A stretch of DNA of 64,000 bases, taken from Sclerodactyla briareus (Eukaryota > Echinodermata > Holothuroidea > Dendrochirotida > Sclerodactylidae). Position 1 is the stretch's first letter. Every line of letters starts with the position of its first letter. The stretch spans positions 434,001 to 498,000 of the forward strand of contig JAODTK010000888.1 of assembly GCA_026419785.1 (NCBI GenBank), read 5' to 3'. The position numbers and the translations under genes were made by a program. Shown here piece after piece: positions 1-12,819 of this stretch. Under the pieces are notes generated by a model, which worked only from the letters and a program-made list of their open reading frames with translations, did not search any database and was not told where the DNA came from.

Positions 1-1060
1 TATGGGAGAAAAGCAGTTTGACTGTTTGACCCCAAAATGACCTTTTCGGCCAAAATGACCCCTTGATGACCTTGAACTCAAATTACACTGAACACTGTTA
101 ATGATACCATTGCTCACGATAATACGCAGCCAAGTTTATGAAAATCCATAATTCGAACTGCTTAGAAGAGCAAGCATTTGCAGTTTGCGCAACATGGCCG
201 AAATTCACCCCCAGATGACATTTGACGTCAACATTCTGAACACCCTTCCGCACAACATTGGTCATGATGAAATGACCAACTAGTCATAATTCCAAGTCAA
301 TTTGTTGCATTGGAGAAAGAAGAGTGTTTTTGACGTTTGCCCTCGAAAATGACACTTTTTGGCGAAAAAATGACCGAATAGATTGACCTCTTGATCCTCA
401 AATCTCTGAACACCAGCTAATCGTATTGCACCACGATGGTCACTGGCACTGGGTACTAACCAAGATTCATGAGAACATTCCAATGGAACTGTAGGAAAAG
501 GAGCATTTTGGCATTTTTTTTGCCAAAATGGCCAATGACCCCTTAGATGAACCTTTGACCTCAACTTCATGAACACTCTGCATGTACCATTGGTCAAGAT
601 AATAATGGCCAACTATAATGATCATCCAATTCAATCTGTGAGAGAGGATTTTGGACTGGTTGACCCCTCAAAATGGACCACTAGATGACCTTTGACTTCA
701 AATTCCTAAACACCCTGTATGTAAATTGGTCACTGATAAACTGACGAGTTTATGACGATACGATTCGAACTGTAGGAGAAGCATTTTGCAGTTTCACAAA
801 ATGCTAAAATTTACCTCCAAGGATTACGTTTTTTTGACCCTCACCTTCATGAACACCCCCCCAGATGCCCCTATTCACTCAGGATCATTGGACCAAGTTT
901 ATCATCATCGACCACACCGTGCAGGAGGAGTAGCAATTTGAATCAATTTTTGACAGACAGATAGATCGATGATAGATATAGATAGGATAGAAAGGGCAAA
1001 TCACAATAAGCTCACCACCATAGGCTGGGTGGCCAAAATTGACCCGCTGGTTGCCTCGAA
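1..1060. repeat. Interspersed repeat with internally repeated units and a GATA-rich end
   Basis: No gene is visible. A motif of the type 'gatgacctttgacctcaa' followed by 'ctgaacacc' and later 'gaactgtaggagaagcatttt' recurs every roughly 140-175 bases (near 66, 212, 385, 545, 683 and 823), so the block is a diverged tandem array inside one element. It ends in a GATA-rich stretch near 955-990 followed by 'agctcacc'. A very similar end is found at 51,040-51,110, after related units. That shared end suggests one repeat family present at both edges of the window. Class unknown. Confidence 0.55.
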
Positions 1061-1369
1061 AGTTTACACTGTCAATGGTAAACTGCTATGTAGGCTCTGT
1101 TCAATCGGCTGCGAAATGCAAATTAAAGCCAATTCTCCTGCTACCTATTTTCAGGTCTGTCAAGGTTATCATATCGAAAATTCGCACTTAGTGTGAGGGT
1201 TGGCGTTTGACCCAAGCCCTTCACTCATAGGAACATTCCATGCCAGATATTCTACACTTGGATTCAGTAAAGCTTTCGATTAAGTTGACCTCAGAATGGA
1301 CTAATTAGGAAGTTTGGAAAGTCCTGTATATAAACAGGTTAAGTGTCTGTTTGGATTAAGAAATGGTGA

Positions 1370-2340
1370 CTAACCGACACATAGAGTGGTTGTTAATGGT
1401 GCTGATGAATCATGGAAAAAAGGTGAGCAGTGGGCAAACGCGGCTGTGTTGGGTCCAACTTCATTCTTGGTGTATATCTTGGTGAAGATTATTGGACGAT
1501 TTTAATCTGAAAGGAAGGTTGAAGTTTGCCGACGACACCAAAAGTTATGGAGGATGATGCATTGACTGTGACGAATGTGGTTTACAGGAGGATTTACACA
1601 CGTTGTCTAAACTGGGCGAGTTTCGAATGACAAAAGCTATTTAATACGGGAAAGTGGTGTGTGCCTACAGGCAGGTCACTCCAAAATTTACAGCATGATT
1701 ACTCCATGGAGATAAAAATGGGATGAATTCACTACAGGACAAGGGAGAGAAGGATTTGGGCATTCTAATAATACAATAAGATAATACAATCTGAGGTTCT
1801 TCAAATCTCGTGTTTCATCCACATCTAGAATATTGCATTTAGGCCTGGTCAACCGTATTTACAGAAGGATATACTTACATGAAATGAAGGTTTACAAGAT
1901 GGTTCCAGGTTCTGTGTCACCCCATTACCAAAGAGACTAGAGAGTCGCTTCTGTCGATTGTTCAAAAACTTCCAGATGGCAGAGTTGTCACGCACAGGCC
2001 AACGTGGAAGTCTGGCAACTAAAAATTTTAAAATGTGCTTTTTTGCAACCTATGTAAGTCAATGGCCGCTAATCAGGATCTGAATGAATCAAATGGTAAG
2101 CCGAGGTGTTTCGCGAATCTCAGAAGGAAATAGGTTCCATTAGGTCTAGGATACAATGAATATGATGGAACAAACTAACTTAGCGTCTTACTAAGCACCG
2201 TTTCGTACTGAAACAAAATATTAGGGAGGTGAATGCCCTTCAGTTTGAAATCAGTATGAAGAAAAACTTGTCTCATTTATGGCAGTCATCAGTCAGAACA
2301 GGACAGCTTAGACAAAAGTTACATAACTCCGCGTATATTT
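1370..2340 (+). mobile_element. Decayed non-LTR retrotransposon (LINE) reverse transcriptase relic
   Basis: Positions 1,522-1,542 encode K-F-A-D-D-T-K, the catalytic palm motif of non-LTR reverse transcriptases. About 270 bases later, 1,816-1,839 encodes H-P-H-L-E-Y-C-I, the usual post-RT motif of CR1/L2/jockey-type LINEs. Upstream, the stretch 1,455-1,500 resembles the 'LGP..F.VYI.D' segment. The reading frame is broken by several stops and shifts, so this is a dead copy. The endonuclease domain is not recognisable. Family assignment below 'APE-type LINE' is not possible by eye. Confidence 0.7.
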
Positions 2341-2639
2341 ACACTACATATCTCGGATGAGATGAAAAAATAGGATCTACAGAAAAGTTTGAATGCCATT
2401 CATTATTTCATTCCTTGGGCACAATGCTGCATGTGAAGGGCTTATTGGCAGATATGGTCACGATGTCTGTGCAATATGCAAGGTGAACCCAGTGTGGACA
2501 AAAGTCACATTTAGCCCACTCAATAGTATCTTGTTTACACTGGGCCGGGAAAACATGTTTACAAAAACCATCACATTTGCTGGGTCCAGGAATGTCAACT
2601 GCTCCACCAGATTTTGGAGTAGAGACCTTGTGTTTTGCC

Positions 2640-4010
2640 TTGTTCTAGTCTTTTTTGCAACTTTTTTGCCCTAATATTGCCTGGTTGCTAAACGCCATGT
2701 CTGCATGCTCACCATTAGCTGATTTTGTCAACTGCAAATAAACTAGCCTTCTCCTGCAGGCACCATGGAAAACCTGGCGTTTGGATTTCTTGGCATTTGT
2801 TTTTGTGTTCCTCCTCTTTTGATTTCCGGGAGTTTCCCAGCAAGGAATGCTTCCCTTCTCATTTTTCCTTAATGTAGTTCCATTGACAAGAATCACCTGT
2901 CTCAGTGGGAAGTGGGACTCGTGAGAACGGGCTGATACCAGCCTTTCGGAAGGATGCAAGTGTTTTTAGGAGTCATTGCGATGGAGTATGCACTCGAAAT
3001 ACGTCGACATAATACATATGTTGTACCTGTTCACAACCTCGCCAAGAGAGCCAGCCATGAATTCATAAGTGACCTCATTGTAAGATGTCTTGAGGGGCTT
3101 GAACAGACCAAACGTCTGATGGTTTCAGGAAGTAGCTGCTGTGCGGGAGGAGTACGAACAAAATTATGTTCCTGGCTTTTGCCCATTCTACAAGGGTGAG
3201 CATGCGATGTGTGACCATCATACAAAAGCAATACAGGTTCCCCATCATTTACTGCAAATTTACAGAAATTATCCTTCAAGTATGTCTTAAAAATTGCCGG
3301 ATTGGACCATCCACTATGAGACAGCTGAAACCCTGACCCAGGTAATGCACCTTCCTTCAACTCTTCATTCATCGTTCCCCTTAAAAACAAAAAATGGTGG
3401 GAGTGCATTGCCAATTGCATTGACTGTAGCAATAAAAGTAGTGATAGAACCCTTGGGGAAGTGACTGCCTGGGGAATAGTAGGTTTCCCTTGGTGCCATT
3501 ATGTATGGTGGTTGTGTGGCAAACAAGAACCAGTCTCGTCCAACATTGTATATCCGCTCTGGTTTGTCTTTGAGGCCATATATTCAAAACAGTTTCAAGT
3601 TCGCTTGTTAATTAGTTGTATAGTAAAGAAGTCGATCACGCTCTCCTTGGCACTCATGGCTCATGACATTAACAAAGCTTTCGGGGTCTGGACAGGCTTG
3701 GAGTTCCGGCCATCTGAGAAAGGAAACCCTCAACCAGCGGTTGGTCAATGGGGAACTGGCTAATACATCTTTCTTGCCCTTGGCAACAGCAAAGTCTGTG
3801 GAAACATGTTAACATCTGTCGCCGTGTCACGCCGTAACCGATGCCTGCACGCCGTGGCAAACTTGTACAGCTGTTGCTCTTCCTCCCGGAGAGGATGGTA
3901 GGTCTCCCTGGCATCCGCACTGAATCGAAGTTGCCCTCTTTCCTTACTCGGTCCCCAAGGTTTGCTCTGGTTCCCCACACTTTGCAGTGGCCCTCCGGAT
4001 ACTGTATTTC
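2640..4010 (-). mobile_element. Tc5/pogo-type DDE transposon relic
   Basis: Read on the minus strand, the pieces appear in transposase order across several frames. First comes a 'GRPTILS' segment with 'GVTRRQ' (near 3,780-3,930), as in the CENP-B-like HTH region. Then 'WPEL' near 3,700 resembles the GF..RHPEL motif. Next is 'IYNV' followed by 'ETG' in another frame near 3,540 (the Y-N-x-D-E-T-G motif), then 'NA.GNALPP..VF' near 3,400. Last is 'PVLLLYDGHTSH' near 3,205-3,240, the second catalytic Asp motif of DDE superfamily endonucleases, followed by a 'PPHSSYFLKPSDV'-like stretch. Frameshifts split the frame, so it is inactive. Terminal inverted repeats were not identified. Confidence 0.7.
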
Positions 4011-4149
4011 ATTTTCTCACCATCTTGAAAGCCTTTCAGATTATGACGAGGGGTGGGGGTATATGATTGGTAAGCATGCCATTCGGCGACCTGGGAAAAC
4101 AAAATCCAGAAATCTTGATTGCCGCTGTCTTAGGTCGACACAGACAAAA

Positions 4150-7100
4150 TGAAAGTTCAGTTTCTATACAGGAACTCACTCACTGACTTGTGTGAGCCAC
4201 AACCGCTTAATCACCCAATGACACATCTGCTGCGACCACAGGATGAGCCTGACCCACCCACCTAACTCCCTGGGGTACCAGCTTCCTGGCGCTTACTTAG
4301 CCGACGTCAGGGGGGCAAGACGATTATTCCAGAAAACAATTCCCCCCACCAGGTCGTTGTACGGAAGAATTTGTATTGGGGGTGGTGGGGGTGGGGGAGT
4401 TGAGGTCGGAACAAGGGAAGTGCACATCATAAATGGCCTCAACCTCCCTATTGGCAAATAATATAATTCATGTGCCCCTAGACAGGTTGCTGCAATATTT
4501 GCTAAATAACAGCTGTAAAACGTAAAACCTCTACTGAACTGCAAAAAATAGGTTTTGTGTTAAAGGGGGGGAGTAGGTCTGACCCTCCGACCCCCCCTTG
4601 GGTACGCCCCTGCCCCCACTGATTATGTTACTTGAACTTATGAGGAGCGTTAAGTCATTCCCTCCAATTGAACTATGAATAGTCTCAGGGAAACAATGCG
4701 GTAATCAAAAGGCGCTTTGTAAAATATTAATTGAGAACTAAGGATTCGGATAAAACTGACGAATGTAGGCACCATATATGGTATCCTGCTTGACTTACAC
4801 CTGGTCCCAGAAGGTAAATATAACTAACAAGTGATTTACTCTTGACTTCTTACCAGTGGCGTACCCACGGGAGGGGGGTAGGGGTCCACAGCAGCCTGTG
4901 GCCTGGGGGGCCCCATAAATTGTACTTATTTGCCAATAAGGGGGGAGGGTAAGGCCATTTTTAAGGGCGCACTTCCCTTGGGTTCCATTCATAGGGCCTA
5001 ACAGGTCACCATGTAATCAACATCAGAGATAATAATTAGCCTTCTCAAATATAGAAATCCCCAACCCTCCTCCATGTTCACCACGGCGCCACCCCGACCT
5101 TTCACACATGACACGTTCGATAACATCCACTCGCAGAACGAATTGCTCATGTTTCCGTGGTGTCATCATTGTATAGTTTTTCGTTTTCGTTGTGTATCGG
5201 CGTCCGTACATATTCATCGGAACGGCCTCTGTACAACCAGTCGCTATGCATCAACAATCCAATTGCTTATTTTGTTAACGATAATACCCACTGCAATTGC
5301 AACAATTTTTTGTGCTGCGGGTGGAGTTATGGTGAAAGTCTAGAAATGGTTAAAAAATCGTGAAGAAGATGCTCAACATACCTGCTTTTTCACCATGATG
5401 AAAAGATAACGAGTGCTTGAATAGTTTTATGGACGTCTACTTGCTCTAGGTAAGAATGAATGTGGCATACATAATTCGAATGATTGCGCGTCTTTGCGAA
5501 GTTAAGTTAGACGCGGAGTTAGGTTATTCTACCATACGATATTAACATAACATGTCTTGTTGAACAGTGTGTAATAATAAGAATGTTCTCCTTGTCCTCT
5601 TCTATGCTCCTTATATTTTTCTGTTCCTGGTATGTCTCACTAGGGGGAGTGATGTTAGTTGATACCTTTTTTTTGTAGTGAAGTTACTATAGGCGTCGAC
5701 TAGCCTGCGCCACAGGCTTAGTACCTGTACTAAAGCCGGCGTTCACAACTTGAGGCCGAGACCGTTTGTTAGGCTAGCGCTAAGCGGCCCACTTCCTGTG
5801 TCAACTTCAGTTTCTGACGAGCTTATATCTCAATTAATATACCCAAAAGACAATTATTGTAGTTGAGATAAGGTTTAGAACTTATCTTCCCCATTTGGTC
5901 TTTGACATTAGAATTCAAGTTATTCACCCGTGAATCAGTCAGGAATATCCATATGGTGGCCCACAACTGAGTACAACTTGTTGTCTGTGTTACACGTCGC
6001 CACTCTAAGATATTAATATTCATGTAGATTTTCTATGATAATGTCTCGCATGTGCCCAATATGAATATAGATCCCCAAAATGAGCCCTTAGTTTGCCACC
6101 ACTTACGTTTACAAAACTATTTTTCTCAAAAAGACAGGCATGAGGAAAAACATGTTGTGGTTTTCTCCCCCAATTATTATGGTCCAAATTTAGGACCCTG
6201 TAAGTTCAACTTTATACCACTGAACTTAACATTGCAGTGGATTAGAATGTTCTCGAATGATGTTTTGAAGGTTTAAGAGGGCTGCGTATCGAGGAGAAGT
6301 TGGAGGCATGAGGATGATGCGGATTTCGTCACCTTCAATGGGAAGTGCGCTACAGTAAAACTTCTTCTTCTGTACCTGACTAGGCAGGCTAATGGCCCCT
6401 GTCGGGACCGGCAGCTAGGCATATTGCATACATTAGTATGCAGTGTAAGTACGGAATACCGACTGGTAAGGGCTAGTCCTGGCATTGAGTGGCAAGTTGA
6501 GCGAGGCTTCCAGCCGTACGTATGGACACAGGAGTTAATCAAACGATCCGGGAAATTACCGAAGTTTCACACAAAGTGTTCGAAGACTTTTCGACCCAAT
6601 TATGTTCAGAGTTCACAAAATCGTTGCCAGTTCTGGCCTAGGCCTAATCTAACAAAACTGGGAAGCATTATCAAACGATGAATTTCACCTGACGATTCAT
6701 TTCAAACGTGACCGTACAATCCGCCGGACAATTTCCACCCGGACAATTCCCCCTCAACGGAATGTTTTTTACGGTCAGAATTAGGGTTAGGTCTAAAGTT
6801 AGGGTAAAGTTGGGGTTGGAATGGTCAGGGTGGAATTGTCCGGGGGGCTGTTGTCCGGCAACCTTTCAAACAGATTCGGAATATCTTAATCCCTCAACAT
6901 CTCGGAATAAAAATGTAAGCTGTAGTGTACCAGCTACGTCACTTTTTTTTAAAGAAGATTCTGGGCAACTGCTGTAAAACACTCTCAAATTTGGAGTCCT
7001 ATGGTATTTCTCAGACATTAACTTTCACGATTTTCATCTTCGGAAATGGAGAGAGTGTATGACTTGTTCTAGAGTGACAGAATTCTGCCCTTATTCTGAC

Positions 7101-7480
7101 ATATTTTCTTCAAAATAAAACCTGGGGAACTGATTGCTGACAACCGTTCTTGAGAAAAAAATAATGCCTCCCGTTCCATCGCATAATACACGCACAATTG
7201 CTGCGAACGAGACCCTGAAGTGAAAACCTAGTTTTTGGAGTTGAATTCACGTTCAAAAACAGTATCCAGGTTGGGGTAAGAGTCATTTTAAATTTCTGGT
7301 ATTACGTTAGAAATGTTGAGAACATAGGCCTGCTATTAACTGGATCTTGCCTTATTCATTTATGATTGAAAATGGCCAGTGGGCAATTCAAGGATTCGCC
7401 GTTACGTTCAAGGTGTCGCACATCAGTGGCCTAATTGCTTTTGTTATGTCACGGTTGAAGGGCTTATCCTAAGCTTTTAA
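4150..7480. other. Gene-poor stretch with G/C-run low complexity
   Basis: No convincing coding exon was found on either strand. G-runs and C-runs occur at 4,377-4,400, 4,565-4,615 and 4,872-4,955. The pieces at 4,600-4,622 (inverted) and 4,853-4,872 both read 'cagtgg(c)gtaccc', a sequence typical of short non-autonomous element ends, but the two point away from each other. One MITE-like structure at 6,720-6,866 is listed separately. Confidence 0.4.
6720..6866. mobile_element. MITE-like inverted-repeat element with a telomere-like core
   Basis: The left arm (about 6,721-6,755) contains 'ccggacaatttccacc' and a second 'ccggacaatt'. The right arm (about 6,828-6,866) is its imperfect reverse complement ('ggtggaattgtccgg' and 'gttgtccgg'). 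Between them lies a short degenerate run with 'ttagggttagg' at 6,781-6,791 and further 'ttaggg' and 'ttgggg' steps. There is no reading frame. The arrangement suggests a short non-autonomous DNA element. Target-site duplications were not established. Confidence 0.45.
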
Positions 7481-7489
7481 AGTCGACTT

Positions 7490-10450
7490 ACTCCCGTTTT
7501 TCCGCTTGCGCGTGGCAATTTTTTTGCACAGCTAAAAATATTGATGGAATTATGTCACCTCTCTTGCCAACTGTAAGAAAACGGTTATACCCTATCTGAA
7601 AAGTTTGATATGCGATGTCAAGAAGCACTGTCCCATTGACTTTGTAAGGGTTCAGCTCTTGTTTAACGTTACGCCATCCACATGGATTAACATAGCTGTG
7701 TGCAGGCACCAGTTCTACCAAAATCACGAAAGTTATTGATGTTCGATAAAAATGGGGTTTTCTCTCATGCCCTGCATGTTTACGTTACGATGTCTTGTTC
7801 TTGTTCCAATACTTCCCAATTTCGCCCACAACAGGCATTCGATGGAGGTTGCCGGTGTGCAGAGCACTATTTGATGCCACGTCCAGCACCAGTTGGAACT
7901 TGCCCTCTTGAAGGTGTTTTAATTATCCAATTGGGCTATATCTGGGGGGAGCTTGTTCCCCTGGAATTGGTTCTTGGAATATGAGTGCCAGCAGCACCAA
8001 CACTGCAGGAAATATTCTTGAAGACTGAGTGTTAGTTCTAGTACACTCTTTGTGTTGGAACAAAAATATTTGAGAAGGAACTACAAGGTTGTCATGGATG
8101 ATTTATGACATATATAAGAGCAGTACATATTACGTCTACATTCAAGCGAGGGCCCCCAAAGTTGACATAATGTCAGTTAAGACTTCCAGAGCGCTTTGTT
8201 ACTGCCAGTGACAAACCGGCCAGCCCTAGATTGGATATTTTCAAGTTTTACTTTTGCCAGTGCTAGTTTGTGGGACCAATTTGGGAGGCATACTCCAATT
8301 GGGGACGGACATAATACGATCTGCCTCTTTCCCCTTACTTTGGGGAGACCGTCTGCAAAATTAGGAAAGAAAATTCAGGACCTAGTACTTTTGCAGACAT
8401 ATTACTAATATGAGGGGACCACGAAATGCTTAGAATCCAGATTTACACAAAAACCAAGGTAACGGAAGAGTTCACAGACTCTAAGACTATGTCCTAACAA
8501 CTTATAAGCAAATCTATAAGTTTACTTTCAAAAGTTGTATGAGGAACATAACCCACTTAATTGATTGAATTCCATACACCAGTCCCAAGACCACTCGGGA
8601 AACATCAAGATCCAATTGCAATAGAATTGATCATTGTGGGGAATCAATTTGCCGATAAAGCAAGGCATTATCGGCAACAACCTAATTTGTGACGAGACTA
8701 CTTACTTCGGGGAGTCGTTTATATATCAACAAAAAACAAGGGGCCAGGACAGTGCCTGAGGAATCCAGAGATAACTGATGGTTTGGAAGAAGTTTGCCCA
8801 TCTGATAAGGGTACACTGGTACGATTTTGGAGATAAAATTTGACCCAGTTTAGATAATTGCCCTTAAGCCTAAAAGCTCCACTTGTAAACAGATGTTTTT
8901 TGAGTCACCTTGTCGACGGCTTTAGAGCAATCTAGAAAATGCCATCGACCTCTGCGGCCGATTGTCAGGAGAGGGTCGCAAAGTCCGTTACAAGTGAAGT
9001 AACTGCGTAACAGTCGATTTTTGCCTTACGGACCCATGTTGATAGGGGTGAGAATGTCATTTGAATGAAGCTGATTCCTGAAATTGCTAACCACAATGGC
9101 TCAAGACATTTACTTAGAACACTTGTCAGAGAGATTGGACGGTAAATTTGACATCAACCTGGGAAACCTTTCTTCAGGAAGATCGGGGTTGGATATTTGG
9201 GCTTTCAACTCGTCAGGAAAGATACCCGTGTCAAGTGATTGTTGAAAGAATGACAACAATACTGGGTGATTTCAGTGGCTACCGTTTTTAATAGCACTGA
9301 AGGGATTTCCATCCGGGACCAGTTTGCTTTTTTGTTCAAGTTCGACGACAGTTTAAGAACACCATTGGGCATTACCACGATTTTTGGCATAGTAGGGAAT
9401 AGAGAAGGGGCCTTTGTTCGGAATATTATTATGTCTCTAAGAGTGAAGACAGATGTAAAGTAGTCCGTTTAGCAAATTTGCTGTACCTTTGGCATCAGTG
9501 ATGGTTCTTCCTTGAGGCTTTAGGGGGGGTACCATGTGATCTTTTAGTTTGGCTCTTAACAAACTGAATAAATGTTTTATTTGTTTTCGTATCAGTCGAT
9601 TGCTCATCAAATAAGTTATTTTTGTAGTTCCAGGAGATTCCTGGAGAGTGTTTGTCAACAAGTTTTAGAGTAACGGATATAATTAATGATGATATCTGGT
9701 ACTGGGTCCTCTTCTAAGGATAGTTAGAACGGTATAGACGTAAGACGGTGCCTCCTTGAATTTTCTTTTAAGCGAGTGATCCAGGGATAGCTGTATGTAC
9801 CTGAGCTCAGTTTGGTGGGAATAATTATTTTGGCTCTCTAGAAGCGAAGAAAAGATTATTTGCAGGAAGTCTCATTTATAGTCCTAGCACTGGACTGCAG
9901 CAGATAGTCAGTAGCAAAGTTGGTAGTAGTACCTTCAGACCAGTAATGTCGCCCTTTTTCCATAGGTCGGGTTTGGCTAGGATTTTACTATTTACAGGAA
10001 TAGTACACAGGATGTCAGCACAATATGTCTTGATCATTTGTAGTGCTCAAAACCAGGTCGAGAATGACGAACCACGAGTAGGGGTGGAAAAACCTTTGGT
10101 GGAGAGGAGATCTGAGCAATTTCAATCAACTTTCTGCAGGATTCAGGATGAACGGTCTAGGCTGGTTTGACAAGGTTCCCAATCAATATCTTTGAGGTTG
10201 AAATTCCACACAAATGGATAGGGGTAGCTACAGAGTGTTGGTCACGCATATCGGCTGTACTCTGACGGAGTGTGTCCTAGGAAAAGTCGGGAGGAATAAT
10301 CTAACAGTGGGTCGGTTAAAAGACACTGGGCAAAAACGAGGGATTTAGTGTGAGTAGCGGAGATGTGAATCCACTTGATTTCGCAGTAGTATAATCACTA
10401 ATCGTAGCGAATGGAGTCAGAGCGCCAAGCTAGAGGACTCCCCTCCACCA
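7490..10450 (-). mobile_element. APE-type LINE, endonuclease plus reverse transcriptase, broken
   Basis: On the minus strand the order from high to low coordinates is that of an APE-endonuclease LINE. An endonuclease-like 'NFNLKDIDWE' lies near 10,175-10,205 and a possible 'KPTRG'-type segment near 10,060-10,100. An intact 'YRPISLTSVLSKC' block, RT domain 1, lies at about 9,105-9,155. Further down come a 'KSTVTQLL'-like region near 9,000-9,030, a 'GTVLAPCFLLIY' box near 8,715-8,760 and the post-RT 'IQSRAGRFVTGSN' near 8,205-8,245. Multiple stops and frameshifts are present. Length and order suggest an originally near-full-length insertion. The CR1/L2/jockey-like group is likely; exact family unknown. 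Confidence 0.75.
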
Positions 10451-10721
10451 CGCAGTACAGTCTTTTCTAAAGATGCGATAATTTGGAGGGAAAATTTCAC
10501 TGTCCAGATGGCAGAGACTCACCTCAATTTTGTCTCACATCCCCAGGATAATATCAGGGGTCGTATTGTCAATTTAAGGCAGCAAGCGTTGATCTTTTGT
10601 TTAGAGACGAGACTATTAAAGTTAACAACAGTGGCCACAATTTTATCTTCATGTCTTATCTTGTTCTTGCACCTAGAACGGGACCTATTTCACCTTTGAC
10701 TTTTGACGATTTGACCTTTGA

Positions 10722-10760
10722 CATACTAATATCATTGTCTGAAACAATGATATTAGTATG
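10722..10760. repeat. Perfect hairpin, 17-bp arms
   Basis: Arm 'catactaatatcattgt' at 10,722-10,738 is exactly reverse-complemented at 10,744-10,760, with a 5-base loop 'ctgaa'. It sits just after 'ttgacctttgaca'. A perfect inverted repeat of this size in otherwise decayed DNA suggests a recent palindrome-forming event, or the end of a small element. Confidence 0.8.
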
Positions 10761-10919
10761 CATACATTGTACAGATGACGCAGTCCCGCACCTTAGCGTA
10801 ACACTAGTTGATAGTAAAACTACACAAAGAATATGGTTGGGAAGCCACACATGTTTTCTCTTAAAATATCTGATTTTATTTTTACACCTTTCTGGAGTGA
10901 TTTTTTGACTGTTCATAAT

Positions 10920-12408
10920 TCATCGCTTTCGCGCTGCCGCGGATGGGCCGATGGAGGCCGCCGTTGAAGGCCGCCGTTGAATGGCCATTTACCGCAGAGG
11001 ATTAGTGTGTAAGGCCAATCGCGCTATTATTGAGATGTTCCACTGATAATATTTAAAACTTTATCAACGTCCATCCGATATTTGCAGAAAAGTGTAGAAT
11101 AATGACACTTGTATCGCATTTGGGGCGACCGAATTGTATTGTTGATTGTTGTGTTGATTGATTATGTGTTGGCTTTGTATAATAATGGGCTCCGTAATAC
11201 GGTACTTAAAAATACAGACTACAGATTGCGGTAGCCCGATGGGCATTTTGCAACTGAAATCCAGTAGCCCAAGGGCACGAGTGGAAGCCCTTGGCTACCG
11301 GCGCATAGAATTTTTCGAGCACTGGATTTGGTACCAGAAAATAGCCTGCAGCCGGCCAAATTCAGAGAGGCGAAAATGCTGAATTGTCATCAACCAGTTC
11401 ATCCTTACAGTGGAGAACCAAAATGAAGTAGGCCATAGTAACTGATGCCGAAGCTAACAAGTTCTTTTGCAGTGTATTTACTATTGAGGATCTGGATTCA
11501 ATTCCACGTATGACCATATATGGTATGCCGAAGACAGAAACTCTTGATAAAGTTACATAAACTGAGGGGGGATTAGGGGCTCAAGTAAAAATAAAAATGA
11601 TATAGCGTTCCCGCTTTTTTTAAAAAAAGGAGGAGGCGGCCCCCTTTTTTTTTTTTTTTTTCTTTGGCGACCTGACCATTTCCATCAGATTTTCATATAC
11701 CAATGGGTGTCCGCAGCTTAACTAATACTAATAGCCATTCATACCAGAAAATGCATATACCATTTCCTAATAATGCAACATGAGAGGAGGCAGCCTCTTT
11801 TATTTCTTTTTATTTTATGATTCTACAGGGTCTACTAACATGAAACATGCTTAAAATGGTTCCTTTGTTAAGAGCAAACTCATTTCATGGAGTTAGACTC
11901 TCAAAATGATTCTTTAAAAAAAAAAGTTATGGCATGAATGAAGAAAAAAAGAAATTTTCAGAATCCTCCAAAAAAGGAGGCAGGCGGGGACGCTAACCAT
12001 GAAACGATTTTTATTTTGCCTTACAAAGTCATGATAATTTATTTTTTTTTTTCTGCTATTTTCTTATGTTGTCAAAAGAAGATATCACCATGAAGTAGCC
12101 TACCCATTCTATGCATGGCTTGGGCTACAAAGCGAGTGATTTCTATTCTCGCAAAAATCATAAACCCAGGAATATCAGTCTACTATTATTTGTGGATGGG
12201 ATTGCCAAGAGATGCTTTTCATTTTAGCGAGGAGGCAAAATATAGCCTTGATCGCCGATGTTACCTAGCTAAATCTCTAGAGGCTACCTACCTTGAACCC
12301 AAGTGGGTCTTGCAATCACACTTTGAAGAATCTTTCTTTCTTTGTGTTCCATTTCCTTGACAGGCAGCCAAGCAGACTTGTTGCGATTTGTCCACTCGAT
12401 CCATCACC
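10920..12408. other. Region upstream of COX11, no gene seen
   Basis: Near 10,950-10,985 there is a short tandem 'gaggccgccgttga'. From 11,600 to 12,060 the sequence is A/T-run rich with several homopolymers (11,618-11,630, 11,645-11,662, 12,037-12,052). No TATA box or start site for COX11 could be assigned with confidence. The COX11 promoter and 5' untranslated region must lie within or close to this interval. Confidence 0.35.
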
Positions 12409-12819
12409 ATGCTTATTCTGAGATGCCTCTTCCAGCCGCTCTGTCAGAGACATCTCATTCGGGGATACGCATTCTGGCATGGTAGTAGAGTGAGGACTTT
12501 GAAGCCGTATGCAGCATCCATACACATCCTCAAAAACACTCCAGGATACCTACCAGGCTTCAAATTCAACCATGAGGGCAGCATCACTGCATGCTACCGG
12601 AGGACACAGTTCTGCTCATTATCGAGGTGGAACAGACCAGCCGTTCTAAGAGAACTTGCAAAACCTGAACTGTTGCGCCATCAGAGGTGCCATAGGTCCA
12701 CACAGAGAACCCAAGACAACACAGGAATAGGACAGTGAATGTTATATGTGATAGCAGGAGTCATCCTTGTGGTTGGGTTCTCCTATGCTGCTGTGCCACT
12801 ATACAGTGTATTCTGTCAG
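12409..12819 (+). CDS. COX11: COX11 exon 1: targeting peptide and membrane anchor
   Basis: The ATG at 12,409 opens a frame rich in Arg, Leu and aromatic residues with few acids, as expected for a mitochondrial presequence. The hydrophobic stretch 'YVIAGVILVVGFSYAAV' (about 12,743-12,793) is the single membrane helix. The exon ends 'FCQ' followed by the donor gtgagt at 12,820. A TGA at 12,736-12,738 interrupts the frame. The alternative frame just before it reads 'NRTV', matching the family, so one extra base near 12,737 would explain the break. Confidence 0.82.

Noticed and set aside
11600-12060. A/T-run rich stretch considered as retroposon tails
   Set aside because: The homopolymers occur on both strands without an adjacent LINE or SINE body, so no insertion could be defined.
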